From NCBI GenBank assembly GCA_963576475.1, contig OY754972.1:34138556-34202555 (forward strand): DNA of 64,000 nt. Reading direction: 5' to 3'. Position numbers and translations under genes: made by a program. The stretch is from Molanna angustata. Taxonomy: Eukaryota; Arthropoda; Insecta; Trichoptera; Molannidae. Below the pieces are notes generated by a model. It was not told the origin of the DNA, did no database searches, and worked only from the letters and a program-made list of their open reading frames with translations. Numbering within the stretch: the stretch's first letter is position 1; every line of letters starts with the position of its first letter. Positions 10,554 through 22,189 of the stretch are shown piece by piece.

Positions 10554-12065
10554 ATGTCGAGACAGACGCGCCGCAGTTGAAAAATCTCTCCTGACAAATT
10601 TTGTTATATTTGTGGAGAATTTATGGCGAAATCACAAGCCAGGCCATTTTCTGAAAGCGTTAAAAAAGCCTACTTCTAATATTTTGGTGTTTTAATTGGA
10701 GATCAAGACAAGCAGCGGGCTCCCATGTGTGCTGTGTTAGTTGTAGCGTATCATTGGTGCAGTGGATGAATGGGATGAGAAAAAGCATGCCTTTTGCAGT
10801 CCCTATGTTATAGTGAGAACCCACTAATCATTTAGATGATTGCTATTTTTGCCTGATAAAGATTGAAGGTTATTCCAAAAAGGGAAAGCACAAGATCGAC
10901 TATCCAAATTTGCAGTCTGCAATACGACCTGTTCCTCATAATGCAGATTTACCAGTGCTGCATGATCGCACCTTTAGATCCGCAAAATGTTGTTTTGGAA
11001 GATATTGGAGACAACGCATCATCAGGCAGCTCCGAAGAACAGTGCACAGACCCTACTTTTAATTGCTCAAAGTGAGTTAAATGATTTAGTACGTGATTTG
11101 GGGTTATCAAAGCAACAGTCAGAACTTCTTAGTTGGCGTCTTAAGGAATGGAACTTATTAGCCAACGAAATGAAAATTACGATTTTCAGAAAATGAAATG
11201 CTCCGTTTCCTGCATTCTACAGTACCTATTGAAAACTGGTTGTGTGCGTGTACTGATATTGATGGTTTAATGCAGGAACTTGATATTGAGCATTCCCCCT
11301 CTGAATGTTATTGCATATTGGAAATTAAAAACCCTTTATACCAATTGCCCATTCAGTGATGATGAAAGTAAGTTATGAAAATATGTGCACTCTTTTGGAT
11401 AAAAGAAACTACAACACGTATTAATGGCCGATATGTGGGGACTTTAAAGTTTATAGGAATTTTAGTAGGACTTCAGGGAGGATTTACAAAATATTGCTGT
11501 TTTCTTTGTTTATGGGACAGTCGTGCAGTAAATCAGCATTATATAACAAAAATTTGGCCAGAATGAAGTGAATTTCAACCGGGATCTCAAAATGTTAAGT
11601 TTAGACCTCTTGTAGACCCCAAAAAAGTTCTTCTGCCTCCTCTTCACATTAAATGTGGGCTGATGAAAAACTTTATGAAGGCTATGAATAAATATGGTGA
11701 TGGATTCAAATACTTCAGAAAATCAGAAAATTGCTGGACGACGTTGATTTTACAGAGAAGCTTACCAGGCAGGAACTCAGAGCACGGAACTCATTTGTTA
11801 ATGTAACAGTTAGTCAATGAACTTTTAGATGCCTACAAATCACTTGGTGCCCGAATGTCATTAAAAATTCATTTCCTCCATTCACATATGTCATTTTTTC
11901 CTGAAAATTTGAGAGCTGTCAGTGACGAGCAGGATGAAAGATTCCACCGAGATATAAGGGCAATGGAAATTCGCTATCAAGGACGATAGGATCCAGCCAT
12001 GATGGGTGATTACTGCTTGTTTTTGAAGAGAGAAGATAATATGACCCCTCATAAAAGGAAAAAAT
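10554..12065 (+). pseudogene. Decayed transposon-type protein with N-terminal Cys motif
   Basis: Pieces in all three frames line up as one ancestral reading frame. Near 10590 there is CYICGEF (CxxC), then LIGDQDKQRAPMC. At 11070-11160 it reads SELNDLVRDLGLSKQQSELL. At 11460-11530 it reads GLQGGFTKYCCFLCLWDSRA, at 11630-11700 PPLHIKCGLMKNFMKAMNKY, and at 11860-12030 FLHSHMSFFPENL, RFHRDIRAMEIRYQGR and MMGDYC. Many stops and shifts interrupt it. From memory it resembles a protein of unknown function found in many copies in arthropod genomes, probably a transposase or captured transposon protein. I do not assign a superfamily. Confidence 0.6.
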
Positions 12066-12489
12066 ATAATTTAATTAGTATTTTAAGCTAATATTTTTAA
12101 TCTTTGGGTTTTACTTAAATGCAATAATTTTTTAATCAATACATATCAAATATTATAACATTAAATGTGGTTCTATAAATGTAACTAGAAAACCTTACGT
12201 GTTACAACTTTTTTTTCCTCATTTTCGTATTTGGATACGTCCATTCTACCATAAAATGCTATTCAGCTTTATGTTACGACCAAAAAAAAATTTTTTGTCC
12301 TCCAGATTATTATCTTAAAATGTAAAACTAAAATGTATAGCTGTTAGTCTCCCAAAAAATTATAAATAAATAAATAATTCCGTAATTTTTAATTTTGAAG
12401 CGTATTTGACTTGATCTATGATAAATAAACATAACAAGTAGGTACTTAGTTATATACAAAGTTTTGGAACCTATGTGTTTCATCATAAT

Positions 12490-12665
12490 ATCATATGACA
12501 TGTGTTGTATTAGATGTAAAATAAACGTCCTTTTTAATTAAATAAGGCAAATATCTTAACTTTTTAGCGCATTTAAATCGATTATTTTTTTTAATATTTG
12601 TTTTCATTAGTTGTTTTTGAAATCTGTTTTTTTTAATACTTTTATTATTATTTGACGAGTTAACC
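12490..12665 (+). repeat. Dispersed repeat family O, copy 2
   Basis: A diverged copy of the block at 8805-8990, recognised by TTAGATGTAAAATAAACGTCC and TAGTTGTTTTTGAAATCTG. The 77-codon minus-strand frame across it is a chance frame. Confidence 0.4.
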
Positions 12666-12799
12666 TTTTGAATGTTTGTACTAAAAGTAGATACTGCCCA
12701 CACGATGAATAATAAGCTTTTCAAAAAATGTATTATTTAATCTGATCATGTTTCCTTTAGCCTTTTCCAACACTCATTAATTTGTTATCCAAACCTTTT

Positions 12800-13025
12800 C
12801 ATTTATATTTATATAAATCTAAAGTAATAAAGCAATCAAAATGTTAGTGTTTGTGTGTGTGTATGTGTGTGTTTGTCTCACGCCTTCTGAAAAACCAAGA
12901 GCATCTAAAAATCTAATTTATGTGCGAACGTGTACCTGTATACCTGATGCAGTGTCACGCTAAAAATAATGCGATAAAAATGCTGAATTTTAAAAATATT
13001 TCAATAATTATTTTTTTCATACAAA
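12800..13025 (+). repeat. Dispersed repeat family I with (GT)n core
   Basis: The block TAATAAAGCAATCAAAATG, then (GT)n, GTTTGTCTCACGCCTTCTGA and AATCTAATTTATGTGCG recurs in reverse complement at 30985-31165. Non-coding. The identity of the element is unknown. Confidence 0.5.
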
Positions 13026-13029
13026 ATTT

Positions 13030-13690
13030 TCCAAGTCGTATCTGTCAAAAAAGTGTACATTTTGCACGCAAATATCTGTTAGTTTAAAAGTTAGAAGTAC
13101 GTATTTACACGAAAAAAATATATTTTCAAGTATAACTTAGCGTTTGAGTGAAAAACATGGTGAATATTTTGTATAATTATAATGTTTAACTTATTTTTAA
13201 AGTAAGCGTTTTGTACATGAACGCCGCCATTTTAATATCTTTTCATACAATATTTCATTTTCCTACCGAATGAATATGTTCTTGAAAATAATAAACCTTT
13301 GAATTAAATGTAATTATGAAATAATAAAATGAAACACAAGACATTACAGCAAGTTTTAAGACATATATTGTAAAAATGTGTTTATTATTAGTAAAGATAT
13401 AGGCATAATAAAATTGCATAATTTGTAAATAATATTTGATTTTTCTGACAATTTTCATTTTTATGGCATCGAACAAACCAATGTATGTAGGTACCTACAT
13501 ATTCAAAAAATGTCTCAAACCATTTGATATTTTTTTACGTATTGGAATGGTTACTATGGTAACGGAAAGATTCTGATATTCAAATAAAATTTGTTATGAA
13601 TCGAATTTATTTAGAACATTGTTGTAGGTAGGTACCTACCTACCTATTACTATTTACTTACAAATCAACAATATACTGATTTCCTATCGG
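13030..13690. other. AT-rich spacer with a TACCTACC/GGTAGGTA palindrome
   Basis: No gene seen. A palindromic TAGGTAGGTACCTACCTA tract lies near 13625-13645 and a similar one near 44525-44545. A 73-codon minus-strand frame (13255-13476) is low-complexity. Confidence 0.45.
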
Positions 13691-15369
13691 AAAATTATTT
13701 TATTTATTTATGAATGTATGGAATGTATGCAAGCGATGTGCTCCTAAACCGTATGTCCGATTACAATGAAACTTTGGCGAATTGTCGAGCGTGTGCCCGA
13801 GGTGGTTTCTGGATTTAAACTTTTTTCTTATTCTTCTTCTTCTTCGTGTATTTGGCCATTTTACCAATGAAAGCGGAATATCCTGGGAAAAGAAGGTCCG
13901 ACTGTCCCTCCATCTCTTCGCAGGTCTTCCAGGACGGTTTCTGGATTTTAACTTTTTTCTACTTCTTCTTCATCGTGTATTTGGTCATTTTACCTATAAA
14001 GGTGGAGTATCCTGGGAAAAGAAGACGGTGCTTACATCTCTTCGTGGTTCTTCCAGGATGGTTTCTGGATTTAAACTTTTCTTACCCGAATGAAGGGACG
14101 GGATGTAATTGAAGGGAAGGGAGGCACTAAAGGGCCTGAAGGGACGGGAGGTATAAAAGGGCCTGAAGGGACGGGAGGTACTGAAGGGCCTGATGGGAAG
14201 GGACGTGATGAGGGATTGAAGGGACGGGATGTACTGAAGGGCCTGATGGGACAGGAGGTACTGAAGGGTCTGAAGCGACGGCTCCTGGAGTCTAATTATT
14301 TTTCTTCTTAATTTTATGTAGACCTTTAAGGACAGTTTTAATACAAACTATTTCCTATAGATTAATCTTCTTCTTCTTTTATGAAGACCTTTTGCTCAGT
14401 TTTTATACAATCTATTTCCAATAGTCTAATTCTTCTATTTTATGTATTTTTTCTTATTTTATGTAGACCATTGGGATTTTTTATACAAACTATTTCTTAT
14501 AGTCTTATACTTATTCTTCTCTTTTTTATTTAGACTTTTGGGTTAGTTTTAAGTCTAATAGTCTATTGTGCAGAAATATTATTAACGATATGCACACTTG
14601 ATGAAAATACATATGTAAAAACGAATGGGATGTGGGATGTGAAGATGTAACCTGCACTAGAATCTTTTCAATACTTTTGTTTAATCAAATTTAAACCATT
14701 TATATCATCCTATTTTAAATAATTTTCAACACCTACATAATATATTTGATTTCGTTGACAATATTTAAAGAAAGGGGGTTGTGGCCATTACTGAATTCTT
14801 CACAACGTTTATATTCAAATTATTTACCATAGTTTAAGTCTTCTTCTTCTTCGTTAATGTAGACTTTTGTGTCAATTTTAAGTTCATCAGTCTAATTGTG
14901 CAAAAATATAATGCACACTTGATGAAAAAATATAAAACGAATGGGATGTGACCAACACTGGATCTTTTCAGTACATTTGTTTAATCAAATTTTAACCACA
15001 TCCCAACATCCAAAATTACTAAATATTCAATAGGTAAGTACATATTACAATTTGTTTTCGATGATAATATTTAAAAATGGGGGTTGTGGCCAAACCAATC
15101 TCTTTACAATGTTGATAAACAGTCATATTTAAAACCATTTCGCATAGTGCAGAAATTGTATATTATACTTCATTCACACTTTATAGCAATATATAAAAAA
15201 TAATGGGTTGTGGCCATCACTTGAACATTTTACAATCAAATTCAATCATATTTCAAACCACTTTTCATAGTCCGATTTTGCAAAATAATTGGGTGACAAT
15301 ATTATAAAAACGATTGCTTTTTCCTTCACAATTTTACATTCTTGGCCAACGGCGGGACATAAAAGCTAG
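13690..15369 (+). mobile_element. Helitron-like block of nested direct repeats
   Basis: The left part has the phrase TGCTCCTAAACCGTATGTCC followed by GATTACAATGAAACTTTGG, typical of insect Helitron 5' regions. A ~120-bp unit (TTTCTGGATTT, TTCTTCTTC, TATCCTGGGAAAAGAAG) is repeated about three times up to 14080. The right end is GGCGGGACATAAAAGCTAG followed by T, a CTAG|T Helitron-type terminus. Between 14300 and 15300 a looser unit (CACACTTGATGAAAA, CGAATGGGATGTG, TTTAATCAAATTT) recurs. The 5' boundary is not certain. A related 5' fragment is at 23956-24235. Confidence 0.5.
14090..14311 (+). repeat. 27-bp minisatellite with a collagen-like open frame
   Basis: Units such as GGGCCTGAAGGGACGGGAGG recur every 27 bp about seven times. 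Being a multiple of three, they keep a 73-codon frame open that reads as Gly-rich nonapeptides (KGPEGTGGT, EGPDGKGRD). There is no signal peptide, no flanking exon-like sequence, and it lies inside a Helitron-like block, so I treat it as non-genic. Confidence 0.7.
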
Positions 15370-18300
15370 TTTATAATAAAACATTGAATTCATTTGCGTC
15401 ATTCTTTCATAAAACAATTTGATTGAAGACTCAAGTCAATTTCCATTTTTTCGTGTATTTGTTATTGCTGAGATATCTCAACATTATCAAGTTTTAAAAG
15501 AAACTAATTAGAGAAGAGTTATCCAATACTGTTATAAATTGAAGGAGTGGGAATACATTTGTTATTTTAATTTAAGAAAATTTAGATCATCGTTTAAAAT
15601 ATTATTTGAAAATAACTTAGTTTTTGTCGTGAAACCAATCACATTAAATCTTAATTGTAAAAATACGTAGCATTTTGTTCGAATAGGTTTGTTTCAGATT
15701 CGTCGTACATTTGTGTAGATACACACACTACACGTGGAAATATACTTAAGACGTTTTAATACAAATTACATTATTTGATATTTTCATAACATGTTATGTT
15801 GGGATCTTATAACATGAACTAGTTTATAAAAATAACCCTGCACGTTATGTTTACCTGAGAGAGGGAACTTATTTCGTGTATATGTACACAGTGTGTTCTG
15901 TTATTTCCCGCCTTGTTCTATGCGCTCCTGATATTTGAACCGAATTTAATTCGAAGAAACAAATTTTGTAACTATTGTATGCTCTCCCGATATTGGAATT
16001 TTGCGATTGATGCGCTATTAGCAGCATTAAAGTTATTATATAGATTGTATATTATATTATATTTTACCTCTCGGTACCGTACTCTATGTGCACCCAATAC
16101 GTCAATAATTTTATTTAGCAACGACGCGGATAAACAAACACACAAAATGACATAGGAAGTAAGTTAAAAATGTGAAAATGCCTCTACGATTTTTACCATC
16201 CAGAAAATGCTTCAAAGCGTTCTGGTTATGTCAAAATAGGTACCTTTAGGATAATAATGCTTAGGCACACATCGAAAAAAAAATGCTATAGTAACCAAAT
16301 TAAGGTAACTACTAAACGCTTGGTCACTCCAAATCAAACCAATTAGCCAATGTTTTTTGCACACAGTCAAACCGTACAATTATAATATTGATTTAGTTTC
16401 TTATAACAAAAGTTTGAATAAAACATCGGGAGGCAAACATTTTTATCATCAAAGTAATTGGTGTAATAGGTGTTTCAGACCATCATGAGTCTTGGCTTCA
16501 TCAATACATTATTTGGAAAATATTGAACTTTTAGCGTATAAATGTTATCAGAAGGATTATATTATGTGCGTGTTCAAAAAGGTTTTATATTTTTAAACAT
16601 CTACCTCAAATATCATGATATTACAAAATGTGAATTCAATAAATATTTGATATATGTATATGTAATTCATGGTGATGATGGGCTCCAAATATAAGATCTA
16701 TTAACATGATCAACACTCTTATATTCGGAATTAATATAGACACAATGAAATAAGAAATTAAATCGTTTGTGATGTCGTGAGTCAGAACTGGTGAATTAAG
16801 ATTAACGCGACTATATTAAGTTAAACGGTCAACGCATGAATATTTTGCTTATTGACCTGCATCGACAAATTCGACTGCGATGGGCTGTGGTTCGTCAATC
16901 CTCGTACATATTGCAGCTCGCAAACAGGAGTGCATCTACAAAGTAATCCTGGCTCATCCTGTCTGTCATTCCGTACTTTTCTTGTCACAATTCGTCAACA
17001 TATAACTTGCCTATTAATATATGTATGATAGTTTGGAAAACGGACATAAACGCGAAGAGTTTGATTTATATACATGTTTTGCAATTATGATAATGATGAC
17101 GATGGTATAATGTAGGTATCACTGAAAAAAATAATTGTGACTACCGAACTGGCTACCTGCGTTTTTAGCCAAACCTTTGTTATTAGTGATAAAAGTTAAT
17201 CTGTTGGTTAAACACACTAAATAAGAAATAAAATAATGTTTAAGGTCAAAGAAATGCGTAACCGTACCTAAGTATAAAATGTATGAATGTGTTTCTCCGT
17301 ATATGTAATATATCAAAAGATTGATTTCCTGTATTATCACATTACGGCGGCAGAGTGTGTGTTCTTCTCACCCATAAATTGCCTTCATTTGACAGTTTTC
17401 CCTTGCCTGCCGAATTACCATATTGAATTAAGGCAAAGAAGACACCATAGAAACCTACACTAGGGTCACCATCTTAAATAAAACAAAAAATTAATCTAAA
17501 GGTTATAATTGATAAACTTTATATAGGTATATCTAAATAGAGAAGAAGTTGAAATATGTATATAGTGACGACCTGTCATCACTTTAAGTGGTCGTGTAAC
17601 GTTCACCAAATTTAATAAGCCATTTTATAAGATTCCTTGTAAATCCAAATTTTTAAAATTCTATGTATAATATATGTTTTGTGACATTTTTCGAATGCTA
17701 GAAAATAATGTGGAAGCATTATCGCCATTTTTGGAATGACGACGAAACTGATTTCAAACGTTATCTATTCAAAATTGATTCGTAAACAATGAAAGACACG
17801 ATCCTTAAACAAAGACAGTGTTTTAGTTACACAACGTGTAGCAATTATTTAAAAATCTTACTAATAAACATTGAATAATGACTGGAACGTTGTTCTTTTG
17901 AACCCGTGCATGCGCAGAGTCCCCAGCGGACATCCGCCATTCTAATTTTGACGTTTGTGGTGGTTAATATTTCCATATGTTTTTCACATTATGAATAATT
18001 TCATCATACGAATACCCATGCAAACAAGTTTGTAGATATTATAAAGGAGCTAATTTTTTAACAACTTTTCCGCTCCTTAAATGCACAACTATCGATAGTA
18101 AAAAAACTATAAAACTTTTTATCATATCTTTCCAAGATATAACAATATAGACATGCAGATCAAAATCAAATTTGATTTATAGTAGATGACAGTTGTCTTA
18201 AAACATCGCTAAACTACCTAAAAAGGCGTGCAAGAGTTGTGTAAAATTTGTATAAGATATACAGAGTCGTTTACTAACTGATCTGCTACACAGCGTTAAT

Positions 18301-19050
18301 TGGCTGCGTTAGCTGGCAGCATGCCCTAGCTTAGAAGCTGAGCAAATCGATGCTTCTCAGCTAGTATACAATATTTAACACAAACAGATTGCTGTACTTA
18401 TCTACTATGGATGAGCGAGTGCAAGGATGATCGCCGAAAAGACTATAATATTTGATAATATTTTTGGTATTTTAATCATCTTCGTTTTATTAACTGCTGA
18501 GGTTCGTGATCCATGGACCCGCCAATGATACATTTTCTAAGCATTTTTTTAAAATTAAGTTTTAACTATTAGTCAGAGAATCATCCTTGCTCTTGCTGAG
18601 TCTGGATTATAAATCAACCGCATTATAATCTATTCATTAAATCTAATTTTCAAATGCCTTTTGAATTTTTACGTCTGTACTTTTTACATTAACTGTTCCG
18701 TAACAGAAATAAATTAAAACCCCTGTTTGAAATGTTGAAACAAGGCCTTTGTTATATAACCCCTTTCCATTGAAAAGTTTTCTCCTTTTTTGTTATAAAT
18801 ATAAGTTTCCCAAATTTGTTATAACCCCAAATCATCTTCAGACCCTCCGCCATAATTTATAATCCTTTCATCATTTAGAAAAGAATATAAAATACAACTT
18901 TTAATAGGAAAAGATGAAGACCAAAGTGTTGGGTCGAATAGAAAAAAATATAATAAAATAGAATGCAATCTACGTTAAGTTCCTTCTTAATTAACAAATC
19001 ATTACCATGTACCTACTTTATATTTATATATAACTTAATATTTATTTATA
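15370..19050. other. Long AT-rich spacer, no gene assigned
   Basis: No repeat family of this window is obvious here. A 2-exon host gene could be hidden, but I see no conserved protein. An 80-codon frame at 15913-16155 and a 73-codon minus frame at 17119-17340 show no domain. A CG-richer patch near 17901-17960 contains TGCATGCGCA, close to the NRF-1/ewg consensus, followed by CGGACATCCGCCATT; it could be a promoter or first exon. Confidence 0.4.
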
Positions 19051-19051
19051 A

Positions 19052-19445
19052 CTAGTTGCATGTAACACATGAGATCCAACTGTCGATAGCGATAGTAGGT
19101 ATATATGTATATATATAGTTGAAGAATACGTACCATACAATAAACCCATAAATCAAAATTATTGAATATTTTAATATATTTTGTTTTCTATAGAACACAT
19201 GTAGGAATGTATATCAAGATAGGATAGTATGGAGGTCAGTCCTTTTTTCCTACACAGAATAAGAAAACAGCATGATGGTATGTATGTATGTATGTTTGGA
19301 GATGAAGTTTCAAACTTTTAAGTCTCCTTAGATATTGTGTATAGGATGTCGTCACTAAATTCAATTTTTATAAAAATTGTTAAAAACAGTTTCAGCAGTA
19401 CTACTTTGTTGTAAGTAATTTTTAATATAAAATTAAATTATATTT
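19052..19445 (-). mobile_element. Helitron family A copy 3, 5'-truncated
   Basis: The CTAG end, the hairpin and the ATCGACAGTTGG inverted copy are intact. Homology is lost after the TTAAATTATATT block, so the element 5' half, including the (CA)n tract, is missing. Confidence 0.7.
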
Positions 19446-20007
19446 ACAAGATTTGATGAGAGTCCGAAACATACATAAGTACACACGGCGTGCTCTTGAT
19501 ATGAAATGAAGTAGGTTGGATAAAATGCAACAATAATATTAAATCTCAAAATATTGATGTGTCATTACACATACCTACCTATCCATGAACATATATGTAT
19601 GTATGATGAGAATATCGTTCGCTATAACATAATATAGCGAACATATACTAAGATTAAATAGTGTATATTATTCTTAGATTAAATTATATAACAATTTGTT
19701 ATAGTATTAAATGTTATTTGGTGTTATAATGTTATTTATGTGTTCCGATTCCATGATTTTATGTGTTCCGAGTTCGTTTGGAATTTATGTGCTCGAACTC
19801 CGTGTTTCATATTTATCGAGTCTTGGTCTTGCTAGTCTCGCAGCTTTCACGAAAAAAAAACTTTTTATTTCTGTTAAAAACAAGTACCTAATTACGACGA
19901 AATATGACAAAAACACCAGTATTTATAGTATTATATTGATAATCCGTACGTATAAATTGCTTCCTTTTTGACTAACAATACCTAAATATATTTATAATAT
20001 TTATCAA

Positions 20008-20066
20008 GACCGCAAGACTCTTGGTCTTGCAAGTCTCACAAGATCAGGACTGCAAGACTAGTAGGT
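20008..20066. repeat. GTCTTG/CAAGAC hexamer tract
   Basis: It opens with CAAGACCGCAAGACTCTTGG and continues TCTTGCAAGTCTCACAAG, as at 4139-4332 but shorter. A partial match, GAGTCTTGGTCTTGCTAG, lies at 19819-19836, so the two may bound one ~240-bp element. Confidence 0.5.
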
Positions 20067-20149
20067 ACTGAATCTTGTATATGATAAATCGAACTCAAAA
20101 CAAAATAAATTTTAATACTTATACCAATGTACATTATAATATCGTCCCA

Positions 20150-20330
20150 GTAGTTGTATTTGATGTAAAGTTCACGTTCTTTTTTAATTATTAAAGCAAT
20201 TATTTTATAATTTAGTGCATTTTCATCTTTTTGTGTTTTCTTTGTAGCTGTTTTTGGAGTCTGTTTTATAAAATTAAGTGTATTTTTTTCATTTTGTTTC
20301 AGGTAATGCATTGAAAAACAATCTTCAGTG
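20150..20330 (+). repeat. Dispersed repeat family O, copy 3
   Basis: It aligns with 8805-8990 through TTTGATGTAAAGTTCACG and GCTGTTTTTGGAGTCTG. The 91-codon minus-strand frame here is derived from this repeat. Confidence 0.4.
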
Positions 20331-20472
20331 AGATCTTATACCTATATAAGGTAAAATAATGATTTTTATGATAATTACAAAATATATACATATTTGAGCT
20401 TATGATTTTAGCGATACAGACAACTTTTATATTGTAGAACTCTATAAGTTGAAAAATCAAGAAAGATTTTTA

Positions 20473-20799
20473 GTTCCAACCATAGATTTTCATATAATAC
20501 ACTAGATGTCGCAGTTAGCAAATTTTGTATGAATCGAAGTGAGATTTTTTTCCGCGGGACTTTTGACAACTCAGTTGGCAGACCACATTTGAATAGAGAA
20601 TAACGACTAATGTGAATTGTTTTAGGATTTATTTGTGTAAAAAAACACTTTGTTGGTTATCTTGGAAGTGTTGAAATGTATGTGTAAACTGCAATATGTT
20701 GCCAACCAAGACGTCAAACGCGGGATATACCATGACTCACTCATTGGGAGTACTCCATCTAGTGTAATAATATATTATATGAAAATCTATGGTTGCAAC
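20473..20799. mobile_element. Non-coding DNA element with ~26-bp terminal inverted repeats
   Basis: The left end is GTTCCAACCATAGATTTTCA and continues TATAAT. The right end is its complement with one mismatch. Sub-terminal CACTAGATG / CATCTAGTG is also inverted. The length is 327 bp with no open frame. The target duplication is unclear, so the superfamily is not assigned. Confidence 0.6.
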
Positions 20800-21354
20800 A
20801 CACTTTATTCTTAAAATAAGAATAACCTTTTTTTTTAAATGTATTAAAGTACCAAACATTGTTTACAATAAATTTGAAACATGTTAAACACTCTTCCGTT
20901 GATTGCTGATATCTTTATGAAAATTTTGTTGAAACAGCAAACATTTTGCTAGCGAATGTCACTTTAAATAATTATATTACATACGAGACATCATTTTGTT
21001 ATATTTTTATGATCCTTTCTGTCACGTGCTTCTCTGTGTCAAACCGGACAATATTTTCCTTCTTTTTTTCGTGAATTTTACACAAATATGATTGTTATTC
21101 AACGCCTCACACATGTATTTAATTTCTGTTTATTAGCGCTGTCAAAACACGGTCGCAGTCAAGTTTAACAGTGTATATATATATTCAGACTGCTGAATTT
21201 TATATTCTGTGTTTGTTTAAGCAAGAAAATGTATTTTTACTGACCGCAAATATAAATCTACTTGTGTAGGGTGGATCTGTTATAAGTCACACTAAACACT
21301 TTTGAGACTTTAAATCATAAAATTGATATAATCTAAGCTTTAAATCATTGTACT

Positions 21355-21615
21355 AACATACGGCTCTGAGTGTTGGGTTCTTGCTAAAAAGGATATGGAT
21401 GCATTACTGGTTTTCGAAAGAAAAATTTTGGTCCTCTCTGCGATCATGGCACGTGGAGAATCAGGTTCAACCACGAATTACAGAGCCTTTTCAAGGAACC
21501 GAATATCGTCCAAACGATAAAAATAGGGAGCTTCCGCTGGTTAGGACACGTGCATCGTATGGAAGATGACCAGACACCAAAAAGAATCCTCACAACGCGT
21601 CCGGAGGGAAAAAGG
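21355..21615 (+). pseudogene. RTE/pol-type LINE, C-terminal relic
   Basis: The first frame reads YGSECWVLAKKDMDALLVFE then RKIL. After a shift, a second frame reads GTWRIRFNHELQSLFKEPNI, then IGSFRWLGHVHRMEDD. This order (YGSE.W, FERKIL, ELY, RW.GHV.RM) is standard for the region after the reverse transcriptase in insect RTE-like LINEs. At least one frameshift separates the pieces. Confidence 0.7.
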
Positions 21616-21639
21616 GGTACCAAAATATATTAATTTATT

Positions 21640-21790
21640 CATCCATCTTATATGCCACAATGTGGTTTAACCAATTACAGATATACGGGTGTACATTACC
21701 TTATTAAAGTAATCACGACTCATGCGTGCATCCTCACATACCAGTCTCACTACACCTAAAAGTCACTACATTAAAAATGAGTGGTTAATC
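21640..21790 (+). repeat. Dispersed repeat family E, copy 1
   Basis: The block CCACAATGTGG, GGGTGTACATTACCTTA, CACGACTCATGCGTGC and TCACTACA recurs at 26150-26290 and 62205-62355. Non-coding; identity unknown. Confidence 0.5.
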
Positions 21791-22189
21791 TTATTGCTGA
21801 ACTATGTGAGATGTCATTTTTTTTTCAAAAAACTAATAGGTATCTATCTACTTATTCAAGTGTACGTATTGAAAATTGTTATAGAGGATGTTCCGACGTG
21901 CTTAGTATAGTTTGTTACGACTCACAGGGTAAACTTACTGGTGTTATGAGTAGGTACCGGGTAACCCGACACGCTTTGACGATTATTCTAATTAAACACC
22001 TGCCATTCATGTGAAAAATTAAACAAATTTAACCAATCAACAGAACAGAGTTTTTCCCTCCAAATTCTAATTCATTATGCGAGCAGTGCTCTTAGCTTTT
22101 AAATTTAGGTTGGACGTCAGTTGAATTATTTGTTAATTTTTGTTTAGCAAAATTCGTTGAATTTAGCTATCACGGATTGTTGAATATTA

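Noticed and set aside
13255..13476. 73-codon minus-strand frame as a small gene
   Set aside because: Low-complexity composition in AT-rich DNA and no supporting signals.
14090..14311. A collagen or silk-like gene
   Set aside because: The Gly-rich frame is confined to a 27-bp minisatellite inside a Helitron-like block, with no signal peptide or exon context.
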